Shown here: piece after piece, positions 1 to 5,475 of the stretch
Layout: the number at the start of each line of letters is the position of its first letter
How positions within the stretch are numbered: the first letter of the stretch is position 1
Source of the DNA: Beijerinckiaceae bacterium
Lineage (GTDB): Bacteria > Pseudomonadota > Alphaproteobacteria > Rhizobiales > Beijerinckiaceae
NCBI GenBank assembly: GCA_022702195.1
Contig: JAKONB010000101.1
Coordinates: 1 to 7,107, forward strand
Reading direction: 5' to 3'
DNA: 7,107 bases
Made by a program: the position numbers and the translations under genes
The notes under the pieces: generated by a model
The model's database searches: none
Seen by the model: only the letters and a program-made list of their open reading frames with translations
Told to the model about the DNA's origin: nothing

Positions 1-1036
1 CCCCGGCCTCGAAGCGGCGATGGATGTCCGGCGTGAGCATGACCTGAGGCGCGCTGTCCCGGATCGCCGCCGCGGCCATGTCGGCAAAGGCATCGAGATC
101 CGCCCCTTCGATCCCGATGACGAGGCCCGGATTGGTGCAGAACTGACCGGCCCCCAGGGTGAGCGACTGGACGAATCCGGCGGCCAAAGCGGCGCCGCGC
201 GCCTGCAGGGCGGCGGGGAACAGCAGGACCGGGTTGATCGAGCTCATCTCGGCATAGACCGGGATCGGCTCCGGGCGCCGAGCCGCAATGTCCATCAGGG
301 CGAGGCCGCCGCTGCGCGAACCGGTGAAGCCCACCGCGCCGATCCGCGGATCGGCGACCAGGGCCGCGCCCAGGGCCTGAGAGGGGCCGGGCAGATAGGA
401 GAAGACGCCCTCGTGCAGGCCGCAGGCGGCCACCGCCGCCTGCACCGCGCGGGCGACGAGTTCACCCGTGCCCGGATGGGCCGGATGGCCCTTCACGACG
501 ACGGGACAGCCCGCCGCGAAAGCCGAGGCGGTGTCGCCGCCGGCCACCGAGAAGGCCAGGGGGAAGTTGCTTGCGCCGAAGACCGCCACGGGTCCGAGCG
601 CCACGTTTCGGCGCCGCAGGTCCGGCCGCGGCAGCGGGCGGCGTTCCGGCAGGGCCGGATCGATCGTCGCCTGAATCCAGTCCCCCTCCCGGACGGTCCC
701 GGCGAAGAGGCGCAGTTGGGCGATCGTGCGAGCGCGCTCGCCCTCCAGCCGCGCCCGTGGCAGACCCGTCTCCCGCGCGGCCCGGTCGATCAGCGCGTCA
801 CCGAGCTCCGCCACATGGTCGGCCACGGCCTCGAGGAACGCCGCCCGCGTCTCGGGAGCGGTCTCCGAGAAGGCGGGGAAAGCCGCCTCTGCCAGGAGAC
901 AGGCCCGTTCCACCTCGGCCGGGCCGGCACTGGAGAAAGCCGGCTCCAAGACTTCGCGCGTCGCCGGATCGATCGCGCGGAACGTCTCCGACGTTGTGAC
1001 GTGACTTGCGCCGATCAGAATCGAGCCATCGACCAT
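1..1036 (-). CDS. Aldehyde dehydrogenase, 2-ketoglutarate-semialdehyde (2,5-dioxovalerate) dehydrogenase type; C-terminus cut off by window edge
   Basis: This gene encodes the first 345 residues of an NAD(P)-dependent aldehyde dehydrogenase and has no stop before the left edge. The usual family length is about 520 residues, so roughly a third is missing. Visible motifs are FGASNFPLAFS (residues 153-163, Asn157 of the oxyanion hole), VVVKGHPAHPGT (179-190, Lys182 of the cofactor site), the GFTGSRSGG nucleotide loop (236-244), EMSSINP with general base Glu263, and GAGQFCTNPG with catalytic Cys300. The 'GHPAHPGT' and 'GQFCTNPG' versions are typical of the enzyme that oxidises 2-ketoglutarate semialdehyde to 2-ketoglutarate, the last step of oxidative pentose and hexarate pathways. 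Start: the ATG at 1036 follows GGGACGAG by 4 bases. An in-frame ATG at 1063 has no ribosome site and lies inside the predicted -10 box. The protein is cytoplasmic. The family call is firm; the exact substrate is inferred from motifs and neighbours. Confidence 0.9.
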   Translation of the reverse strand, partial: MVDGSILIGASHVTTSETFRAIDPATREVLEPAFSSAGPAEVERACLLAEAAFPAFSETAPETRAAFLEAVADHVAELGDALIDRAARETGLPRARLEGERARTIAQLRLFAGTVREGDWIQATIDPALPERRPLPRPDLRRRNVALGPVAVFGASNFPLAFSVAGGDTASAFAAGCPVVVKGHPAHPGTGELVARAVQAAVAACGLHEGVFSYLPGPSQALGAALVADPRIGAVGFTGSRSGGLALMDIAARRPEPIPVYAEMSSINPVLLFPAALQARGAALAAGFVQSLTLGAGQFCTNPGLVIGIEGADLDAFADMAAAAIRDSAPQVMLTPDIHRRFEAG

Positions 1037-1056
1037 CGTTCTCGTCCCGATCTTAT

Positions 1057-1069
1057 TACTCATACAAAT
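1057..1069. promoter_or_regulatory. Candidate operator, copy 1 of a 13-bp shared motif
   Basis: The plus strand reads TACTCATACAAAT. It matches 12 of 13 bases at 5405-5417 (TACTCAGACAAAT), the other intergenic control region of this locus. On the minus strand it reads TTTGT-n-TGAGTA toward the aldehyde dehydrogenase. It resembles an imperfect T-x-GT-x3-AC-x-A site of FadR/FCD-type GntR regulators, with one deviating base in the second half. The GntR gene at 1564 is the obvious candidate binder. The repeat itself is directly seen; its function is inferred. Confidence 0.5.
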
Positions 1070-1088
1070 AACATTAATGGGATTTCAA
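1059..1088 (-). promoter_or_regulatory. Candidate sigma70-like promoter of the aldehyde dehydrogenase gene
   Basis: On the minus strand TTGAAA (1083-1088) and TATGAG (1059-1064) are separated by 18 bases. Transcription would start near 1052, leaving a leader of about 16 bases before the ATG at 1036. A second possible -10, TAATAA, lies just downstream. The -10 region overlaps the shared 13-bp motif at 1057-1069, so a bound repressor would block polymerase. This is read by eye only, and alphaproteobacterial promoters are loosely conserved. Confidence 0.4.
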
Positions 1089-1233
1089 CCTGATCGCAAG
1101 CCGCTCGATCGGCTTTCTGCCCAGCCAGCCCGGACTGGCGTCGATCCTGTGTGGGGCGATGGTCTCATGCCCATCTGACAGGGTATCCCGCCCATCCTGC
1201 GCCAGGAAGATATGCGTTCTCGTCAGGACTCGG

Positions 1234-1344
1234 ATGGTACACCCTCTCTCGGTATTCGATCTGATCATCGAATTATTCAATGGGATGTCGATCGGTATGG
1301 TGGACGTCGGTCTCCGCTTTGCCGGGGAGATACGAAGTATGGTG
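1234..1344 (+). repeat. Three ATGGT(A/G) repeats at helical spacing
   Basis: ATGGTA begins at 1234 and ATGGTG begins at 1297 and 1339. The last two extend to the identical 8-mer GTATGGTG (1295-1302 and 1337-1344). The spacings of 63 and 42 bp are multiples of 10.5, which would put all three on the same DNA face. The first is part of TGGTACACCC (1235-1244), close to the TGGTATACCA core bound by hexuronate regulators of the GntR family. The units are short, so chance is a real possibility. Confidence 0.25.
1254..1273. promoter_or_regulatory. Perfect 7-bp dyad, possible operator upstream of the GntR gene
   Basis: ATTCGAT (1254-1260) and ATCGAAT (1267-1273) form a perfect inverted repeat around the 6-base spacer CTGATC. 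It is 20 bp long, about two helical turns, which is the size expected for a dimeric HTH regulator. It lies about 290 bp upstream of the regulator's chosen start. It does not share sequence with the 13-bp motif at 1057 and 5405, so it may belong to another regulator. Confidence 0.3.
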
Positions 1345-1380
1345 TATCGCGCAGGCGATCACTGACTTTTGCTTTCCTTG

Positions 1381-1397
1381 CATCCCCCTGCGGGATG
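1381..1397 (+). other. Small hairpin in the possible leader of the GntR gene
   Basis: CATCCC (1381-1386) and GGGATG (1392-1397) pair perfectly around a 5-base loop, with a possible G-U pair outside. There is no T-run after it, so it is not a standard terminator. It would lie in the 5' leader only if transcription begins upstream of 1381, which is not established. Confidence 0.25.
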
Positions 1398-1563
1398 TTC
1401 TCGCTTTCACGGATCATCGCTAGCATTCGACCGAAATTCTGCTCCTACAAAAAGACACCTTTGCGTGGCGGCGCCGATTGAACAAGGCTCCGCTTCTCAG
1501 CTCGAAGAAATCGTGTATGCCAGAAGCCAAAGGGCGGCCCCGTTGCGGCGATCGGAGACATTG

Positions 1564-2307
1564 GTGAAGCGGAGGCCTCCTCTGGAAGACATCACGTTGC
1601 CGATGGCTTTCTCGGGGGCGCCCCGGATCCACGGCAATGTCGCCCGCGAGATGGGCATCGCCATTCTCGGTGGGCGCTACGCCCCCGGGGACGTGCTGCC
1701 GGGCGAGATCGAATGCGCCGAGCAGCTAAAGGTCTCCCGCACGGCCTATCGCGAGGCCATGCGGATCCTGAGCGCCAAGGGCCTCGTGGAGAGCCGGCCC
1801 AAGGTCGGCACCCGGGTCAGCCCCCGCGTCCGGTGGAACCTGCTCGATCCCGACATTCTCGCCTGGGCGTTCGAGGCCGAGCCGAGCGAATCCCTCATCC
1901 GCGACCTGTTCGAGCTGCGCATGATCGTCGAGCCCGCGGCCGCCGCCCTGGCGGCCGAGCGACGGTCCGGCGAGGACATCGCCCGAATGGGGCATGCCCT
2001 CGAGGAGATGGCCCGGTACGGGCTGAACACCGCCGAAGGCCGCGCCGCCGATCAGGCCTTCCACCACGCGATCCTGGTGGCGGCCCGCAACGTCACGCTG
2101 ATCGCCCTGTCGAGTTCGATCGCCGCCGCCGTCACCTGGACCACCATCTTCAAGCAGCGCCGACGCGCCCTTCCGCGCGACCCCATGCCCGACCATCGCG
2201 CGCTGTACGAGGCGATCGTGCTGGGGGATCCGGTCCTGACGCGCGAGAAGATGACCGATCTCGTCCGCTTCGCGCTCAGCGATACCGAGACGTCGATGCA
2301 GCCCTGA
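1564..2307 (+). CDS. GntR-family transcriptional regulator, FCD (FadR-like) subfamily
   Basis: This is a dimeric DNA-binding regulator, probably a repressor released by a sugar acid or keto-acid of the local pathway. From the chosen start it has 247 residues, normal for the family. The N-terminal winged helix spans about residues 25-87: VAREMGIAILGGRYAPGDVLPG, then the helix-turn-helix EQLKVSRTAYREAMRILSAKGLV, then the wing SRPKVGTRVSPR. The FCD ligand domain (about 110-238) has DLFELRMIVEP, Asp163 and His167 in DQAFH, and His211 in DHRALYEAI. The third His usual near the C-terminus (M-x-x-H-L) appears to be replaced by Leu in KMTDLV. Start: the GTG at 1564 sits 6 bases after GGAG (1554-1557). 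An ATG at 1603 would give 234 residues but has only a distant GGAAG. The gene is convergent with the dehydratase. Effector and operators are inferred. Confidence 0.88.
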   Translation: MKRRPPLEDITLPMAFSGAPRIHGNVAREMGIAILGGRYAPGDVLPGEIECAEQLKVSRTAYREAMRILSAKGLVESRPKVGTRVSPRVRWNLLDPDILAWAFEAEPSESLIRDLFELRMIVEPAAAALAAERRSGEDIARMGHALEEMARYGLNTAEGRAADQAFHHAILVAARNVTLIALSSSIAAAVTWTTIFKQRRRALPRDPMPDHRALYEAIVLGDPVLTREKMTDLVRFALSDTETSMQP

Positions 2308-2309
2308 CA

Positions 2310-2350
2310 TCCGCCGGATTTCGGGCGCGCGACCCGTGAGATCCGGCGGA
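2310..2350. terminator. Probable bidirectional terminator between convergent genes
   Basis: TCCGCCGGAT (2310-2319) pairs perfectly with ATCCGGCGGA (2341-2350). The 21-base loop contains its own CGGG/CCCG pairing, so the structure is nested. It begins 3 bases after the regulator's stop and ends 7 bases before the dehydratase's stop, exactly where both transcripts need to end. Neither strand has a clear T-run, so termination may be weak, Rho-assisted, or act mainly by protecting 3' ends. Confidence 0.55.
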
Positions 2351-2357
2351 GGCCGGA

Positions 2358-4157
2358 TCAGTGGTTGTCGCGGGGCACGCCGCGCGTCTGGGCGATCCGC
2401 TGATAGGCCTCGGCCCCCTCGAGGATCGCACCGGTCTGCATCTGGCCGACGATCCTGCGCTGCATCTCCTGCCAGGGCGTCTGCGCCGCCGGGAAGGCGT
2501 AGCCGCCCCGGGCCTCGAGCGCGCGCCGGCGCTCGGCGAGTTCGTCCGCGTCGATCAGCACGTCCGCTGTGCCGCGCCGAAGATCGATCCGGATGCGGTC
2601 CCCGGTCCGCAGCACGGCGAGACCGCCGCCGGCCGCCGCCTCGGGCGAGGCGTTGAGGATGGACGGCGAACCCGAGGTGCCGGATTGGCGCCCATCGCCG
2701 ATGCAGGGGAGCGCGTGCACGCCGGCCCGGATGAGATGGGCGGGGGGGCGCATGTTCACCACCTCGGCGGCGCCGGGATAGCCCACCGGACCGGTCCCGC
2801 GCATCACCAGCAGCGTGTCCGGCGTGATGTCGAGGCTCGGATCGTCGATTCGGGCGTGGTAATCCTCCGGCCCGTCGAACACCACGATCCGCCCCTCGAA
2901 GGCGTCCGGATCCTCCGGGTTCGAGAGGTAGCGCGAGCGGAACTCCTCCCCGATGACGCTGGTCTTCATGATCGCGGAGACGAACAGGTTGCCCTTCAGC
3001 ACCAGGAAGCCGGCGGCCGCCTTGAGCGGCGCCTCGATCGGGCGGATCACCGCTTCGTCGTCGATCTCCGCAGCCCGGCAATTGTCGCCGATCGTGCAGC
3101 CGTTCACGGTGAGGGCGGATTCGTGGATCAGGCCGCGGCGCATGAGCTGGGACACCACCGCCGGCACGCCGCCGGCCCGGTAGTAATCCTCGCCGAGATA
3201 CTCTCCGGCGGGCTGGAGATTGACCAGGAGCGGCACATCCAGCCCGTGGATCTGCCAATCGGTGATGTCGAGCTCCGCGCCCACATGCCGGGCGATCGCC
3301 GCCAGATGGATCGGCGCGTTGGTCGAGCCGCCGATGGCGGAATTCACCACGATCGCATTGAGGAAGGCGTCGCGGGTCAGGATATCGGAGGGCTTGAGAT
3401 CCTCGGCCACCATCTCGACGATCCGCAGACCCGTCCGGTACGCCACCTCCTGCCGGTCGCGGTAAGGCGCCGGGATCGCCGCTGAGCCGGGCAGCATCAT
3501 CCCCAGAGCCTCGGCCAGCGAGTTCATCGTCGTCGCCGTGCCCATCGTGTTGCAATAGCCCGCCGAGGGGGCCGACGAGGTGACGAGCTTGATGAAGCCG
3601 GCCTGATCGATCTTGCCGGTGGCGAGCATCTCGCGCGCGCGCCAGACGATCGTCCCGGAGCCGGTCCGCTGCCCTTTGTACCAGCCGTTGAGCATCGGCC
3701 CCACCGAGAGGGCGATGGCCGGAATGTTCACCGTGGCAGCGGCCATCAGGCAGGCCGGCGTGGTCTTGTCGCAGCCGGTGGTCAGCACCACCCCGTCGAG
3801 GGGATAACCGTAGAGCAGCTCCACCAGGCCCAGATAGGCGAGGTTGCGGTCGAGGCCCGCCGTGGGGCGCTTGCCGGTTTCCTGGATCGGATGGACCGGG
3901 AATTCCAGCGGAATCCCGCCCGCCTGGCGGATGCCCTCCCGCACCCGCTCGGCCAGGACCAGATGATGGCGGTTGCAGGGCGAGAGGTCGGAGCCCGTCT
4001 GGGCGATTCCGATGATCGGCCGGCCGGATTGCAGCTCCTCCAGGCTGAGGCCGAAATTCAGGTACCGCTCGAGGTAGAGCGCCGTCATGTCGATATTGTC
4101 TGGGTTATCGAACCAGGCGCGCGAGCGCAGGGGGCGACGTGCGGGCGTATCGGTCAT
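2358..4157 (-). CDS. IlvD/EDD-family sugar-acid dehydratase (xylonate/L-arabinonate dehydratase type)
   Basis: This cytoplasmic [Fe-S] enzyme of 599 residues removes water from an aldonic acid to give a 2-keto-3-deoxy acid. Cluster ligands are visible as Cys61 (SDLSPCNRHH), Cys129 (TTGCDKTTPA) and Cys202 (AGYCNTMGTA), the same spacing as in characterised pentonate dehydratases (XylD of Caulobacter, arabinonate dehydratase of Rhizobium). Other marks are AIGGSTNAPIH (274-284), VLKGNLF (386-392), GPVGYPGAAEV (456-466) and GDGRQSGTSGSPS (487-499), with the probable catalytic base Ser492. The N-terminal stretch around residues 13-30 (WFDNPD, IDMTALYLERY) is the sugar-acid rather than the dihydroxyacid (IlvD) version. 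The start ATG at 4157 overlaps the epimerase stop as ATGA, so translation is probably coupled; its own ribosome site is weak. Xylonate or arabinonate are the best substrate guesses, but galactonate, fuconate or gluconate cannot be excluded. Confidence 0.92.
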   Translation of the reverse strand: MTDTPARRPLRSRAWFDNPDNIDMTALYLERYLNFGLSLEELQSGRPIIGIAQTGSDLSPCNRHHLVLAERVREGIRQAGGIPLEFPVHPIQETGKRPTAGLDRNLAYLGLVELLYGYPLDGVVLTTGCDKTTPACLMAAATVNIPAIALSVGPMLNGWYKGQRTGSGTIVWRAREMLATGKIDQAGFIKLVTSSAPSAGYCNTMGTATTMNSLAEALGMMLPGSAAIPAPYRDRQEVAYRTGLRIVEMVAEDLKPSDILTRDAFLNAIVVNSAIGGSTNAPIHLAAIARHVGAELDITDWQIHGLDVPLLVNLQPAGEYLGEDYYRAGGVPAVVSQLMRRGLIHESALTVNGCTIGDNCRAAEIDDEAVIRPIEAPLKAAAGFLVLKGNLFVSAIMKTSVIGEEFRSRYLSNPEDPDAFEGRIVVFDGPEDYHARIDDPSLDITPDTLLVMRGTGPVGYPGAAEVVNMRPPAHLIRAGVHALPCIGDGRQSGTSGSPSILNASPEAAAGGGLAVLRTGDRIRIDLRRGTADVLIDADELAERRRALEARGGYAFPAAQTPWQEMQRRIVGQMQTGAILEGAEAYQRIAQTRGVPRDNH

Positions 4158-5314
4158 TTCGGGGTCCGGCTGGAATCGGCGGGAAGAGTCGAGAAGCGGT
4201 AGGTGATGATGGTCCGATAGGTCGCGCCGGGGTCGAGGCGGGCCGATCCGAAGGCCGGTTGGTTCGGCGTGTCGGGGAACAGTTCGGGCTCCAGGGCCAG
4301 GGCGTCCGATTGCCGGTACGGGCGGCTGGATTTGCCCACCGCCGTCGCATCGAGGAAGTTGCCGGTGTAGAACTGCACCCCCGGCTGATTGCTGCCCATC
4401 TCGAGCACGCGGCCCGAGATCGGGTCCTCGACCCGCGCCACCGGATGGGGCGTCGCCGTGGGCGCCTTCGCCACCACGAAATTGTGGTCGTAACCGCGGC
4501 CCAGCACGATCTGCGGGTCGCTCCCGTCCCGGATGCGGGCGCCGATCACGGTGGTCGTGCGGAAGTCGAACGGCGTGCCGGCCACGGGGGCGAGGGTTCC
4601 AGTGGGAATCAAAGTGGCGTCCACCGGGGTGTAATGCTCGGCGGGGATCGTCAGCCGGTGGTCGAGGATCGAGCGCCCCGAGCCCTCGCCGGCCAGGTTG
4701 AAGAAGCTGTGGTTGGTGAGATTGACCACCGTCGGCTTGTCCGTCGTGGCGCGGTACTCCACCGACAGGGTGTTGGTCTCGTCGAGCGTATAGGTGGCCG
4801 TGACGGTGAGCGTGCCGGGATACCCCTCCTCGCCATCCGGGCTCACGTAGCGGAGCGTCACCGCGGGGGCGACGCCGGTGCTCACCTCGGTGATCGTCCA
4901 CAGGCGCTTGTCGAACCCCGCGACGCCGCCATGCAGGGCGTTCGGCCCATCGTTGGCGGCGAGGGTGTAGGTGGTCCCGTCCAGGGTGAAGCGTCCTGCC
5001 CGGATCCGGTTGGCGTAACGGCCGACGCTGACACCGAAATAGTTGGGCTTGGCGAGGTAGCCGGCCATGTCGGCGTAGCCGAGCACGACGTCGGCCGATT
5101 GGCCGTTGCGGTCCGGCACCTCGAGGGTCCGCAGCAGCGCCCCCCAGGCGATGATCCGGGCTTTCATGCCGTTGCCGTTCGTCAGCGTGACCTCCTCGAC
5201 CGGGCGGCCGTCGGGCGATGTCCCGAAGGTCGTCCGCTTCGCCTCGCCGGCGCCCGCCAGGCCCGGCGACAGCGCTGTCCAGGCACAGGCCAGGGCGATT
5301 CCCCATGTCCGCAT
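4154..5314 (-). CDS. galM: Aldose 1-epimerase (mutarotase), exported
   Basis: This 386-residue enzyme interconverts alpha and beta anomers of aldoses. The N-terminus is a Sec signal peptide: MRTW, then a hydrophobic run, with likely cleavage after AGA at residue 22. The enzyme should therefore act in the periplasm. Family motifs are GVSVGRYANRI (94-104, Arg103), NALHGG with His128, VNLTNHSFFNL with catalytic acid His202, GYDHNFV with Asp276, GVQFYTGNF (312-320), and LEPELFPDTPNQPAF with catalytic base Glu342. All key residues are present. The ATG at 5314 follows a very strong ribosome site, GGAGGAGG (5320-5327 on the opposite strand), by 5 bases. It is the first gene of an operon with the dehydratase (4-base ATGA overlap) and diverges from the sugar transporter. 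The mutarotase assignment is firm; galactose need not be the substrate, since family members accept many aldoses including xylose and arabinose. Confidence 0.93.
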   Translation of the reverse strand: MRTWGIALACAWTALSPGLAGAGEAKRTTFGTSPDGRPVEEVTLTNGNGMKARIIAWGALLRTLEVPDRNGQSADVVLGYADMAGYLAKPNYFGVSVGRYANRIRAGRFTLDGTTYTLAANDGPNALHGGVAGFDKRLWTITEVSTGVAPAVTLRYVSPDGEEGYPGTLTVTATYTLDETNTLSVEYRATTDKPTVVNLTNHSFFNLAGEGSGRSILDHRLTIPAEHYTPVDATLIPTGTLAPVAGTPFDFRTTTVIGARIRDGSDPQIVLGRGYDHNFVVAKAPTATPHPVARVEDPISGRVLEMGSNQPGVQFYTGNFLDATAVGKSSRPYRQSDALALEPELFPDTPNQPAFGSARLDPGATYRTIITYRFSTLPADSSRTPK

Positions 5315-5358
5315 GTGGTCCTCCTCCGAAACGGTCTTGTGATGCGCCGGTCGTACGC

Positions 5359-5378
5359 CGGCTTGGTGATCGGCTTGG
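5359..5378 (+). repeat. Tandem 8-bp direct repeat in the divergent control region
   Basis: CGGCTTGG occurs at 5359-5366 and 5371-5378, a period of 12 bp. It lies just upstream of the transporter's -35 candidate and within the predicted epimerase leader. It could be an activator site or a chance duplication; no regulator is recognised. Confidence 0.25.
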
Positions 5379-5381
5379 CTG

Positions 5382-5408
5382 TTGACGCCGAATGGCCTCC
5401 TATATACT
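5382..5408 (+). promoter_or_regulatory. Candidate promoter of the transporter operon
   Basis: TTGACG (5382-5387) and TATACT (5403-5408) are separated by 15 bases, slightly short of the ideal 17. Transcription would begin near 5415, leaving a leader of about 60 bases. The -10 box and start overlap the 13-bp motif at 5405-5417, so a protein bound there would block initiation. Confidence 0.45.
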
Positions 5409-5428
5409 CAGACAAATGAAAATAACAA
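5401..5428 (-). promoter_or_regulatory. Candidate promoter of the epimerase-dehydratase operon
   Basis: On the minus strand TTGTTA (5423-5428) and TATATA (5401-5406) are separated by 16 bases. Transcription would begin near 5394, with a leader of about 80 bases. The two divergent promoters share their A/T-rich core, and the 13-bp motif at 5405-5417 lies between this -35 and -10. They would compete for polymerase and be shut off together. Confidence 0.45.
5405..5417. promoter_or_regulatory. Candidate operator, copy 2 of the 13-bp shared motif
   Basis: The plus strand reads TACTCAGACAAAT, differing from 1057-1069 at a single base. It falls over the -10 and start of the transporter promoter and between the -35 and -10 of the epimerase promoter. 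One repressor at this site could control both divergent operons. As at copy 1, the TTTGT...TGAGTA orientation points toward the metabolic enzyme gene. Confidence 0.5.
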
Positions 5429-5475
5429 CAAGCGGCCGCCGAACGAGCCGTCACCTTCTAGGAGAGGAGATACCT

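Larger units (their letters stand above)
1070..1563. other. Long, lower-GC intergenic region between the aldehyde dehydrogenase and the GntR regulator
   Basis: This stretch of about 490 bases has no convincing gene. Short open frames on both strands (60-90 codons) lack ribosome sites and recognisable motifs. The base composition is visibly less GC-rich than in the flanking genes. It holds small inverted repeats (AAGCC/GGCTT at 1098-1115; GCCAG/CTGGC at 1124-1139), a perfect 7-bp dyad at 1254-1273, ATGGT-type repeats, and a small hairpin at 1381-1397. The regulator's frame stays open upstream to a TTG at 1369. Those extra codons look non-coding: they are rich in Ser, Arg and Pro and show no domain. 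The region probably serves as a divergent control region. A small RNA cannot be excluded, but nothing in the sequence specifically supports one. Confidence 0.5.

Noticed and set aside
20..1093. A 357-codon plus-strand open frame at the left end.
   Set aside because: The minus strand encodes an aldehyde dehydrogenase with all motifs through the catalytic Cys. The plus-strand translation is Arg/Gly-rich and domain-free.
1076..1286. The 8-mer AATGGGAT occurs at 1076-1083 and 1279-1286.
   Set aside because: It is too short and without dyad symmetry to separate from chance.
1159..1365. Short plus-strand open frame (68 codons) in the intergenic region, and similar ones on both strands.
   Set aside because: No ribosome site, no motif, and overlap with several alternative short frames; expected by chance.
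1369..1563. A 65-codon N-terminal extension of the regulator from a TTG at 1369.
   Set aside because: There is no ribosome site and no domain, composition is unlike coding DNA here, and FCD regulators are normally 230-250 residues. The GTG at 1564 has GGAG at the right distance.
1726..3555. A 609-codon minus-strand open frame antisense to the regulator and out of frame in the dehydratase.
   Set aside because: It covers two genes with clear domain structure, and its translation has no recognisable motif.
2358..5306. The dehydratase frame stays open for about 380 further codons upstream, giving a possible 982-residue protein.
   Set aside because: The extension runs through the epimerase gene on the same strand in another frame. 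Its translation is low-complexity Arg/Gly/Pro-rich, while the epimerase frame has all its catalytic residues. The family length fits the ATG at 4157. The long open frame results from high GC content.
1107..5376. The 9-mer GATCGGCTT occurs at 1107-1115 and 5368-5376, near both copies of the shared motif.
   Set aside because: Its position and orientation relative to the motif differ between the two regions, and its parts are common in this GC-rich DNA.
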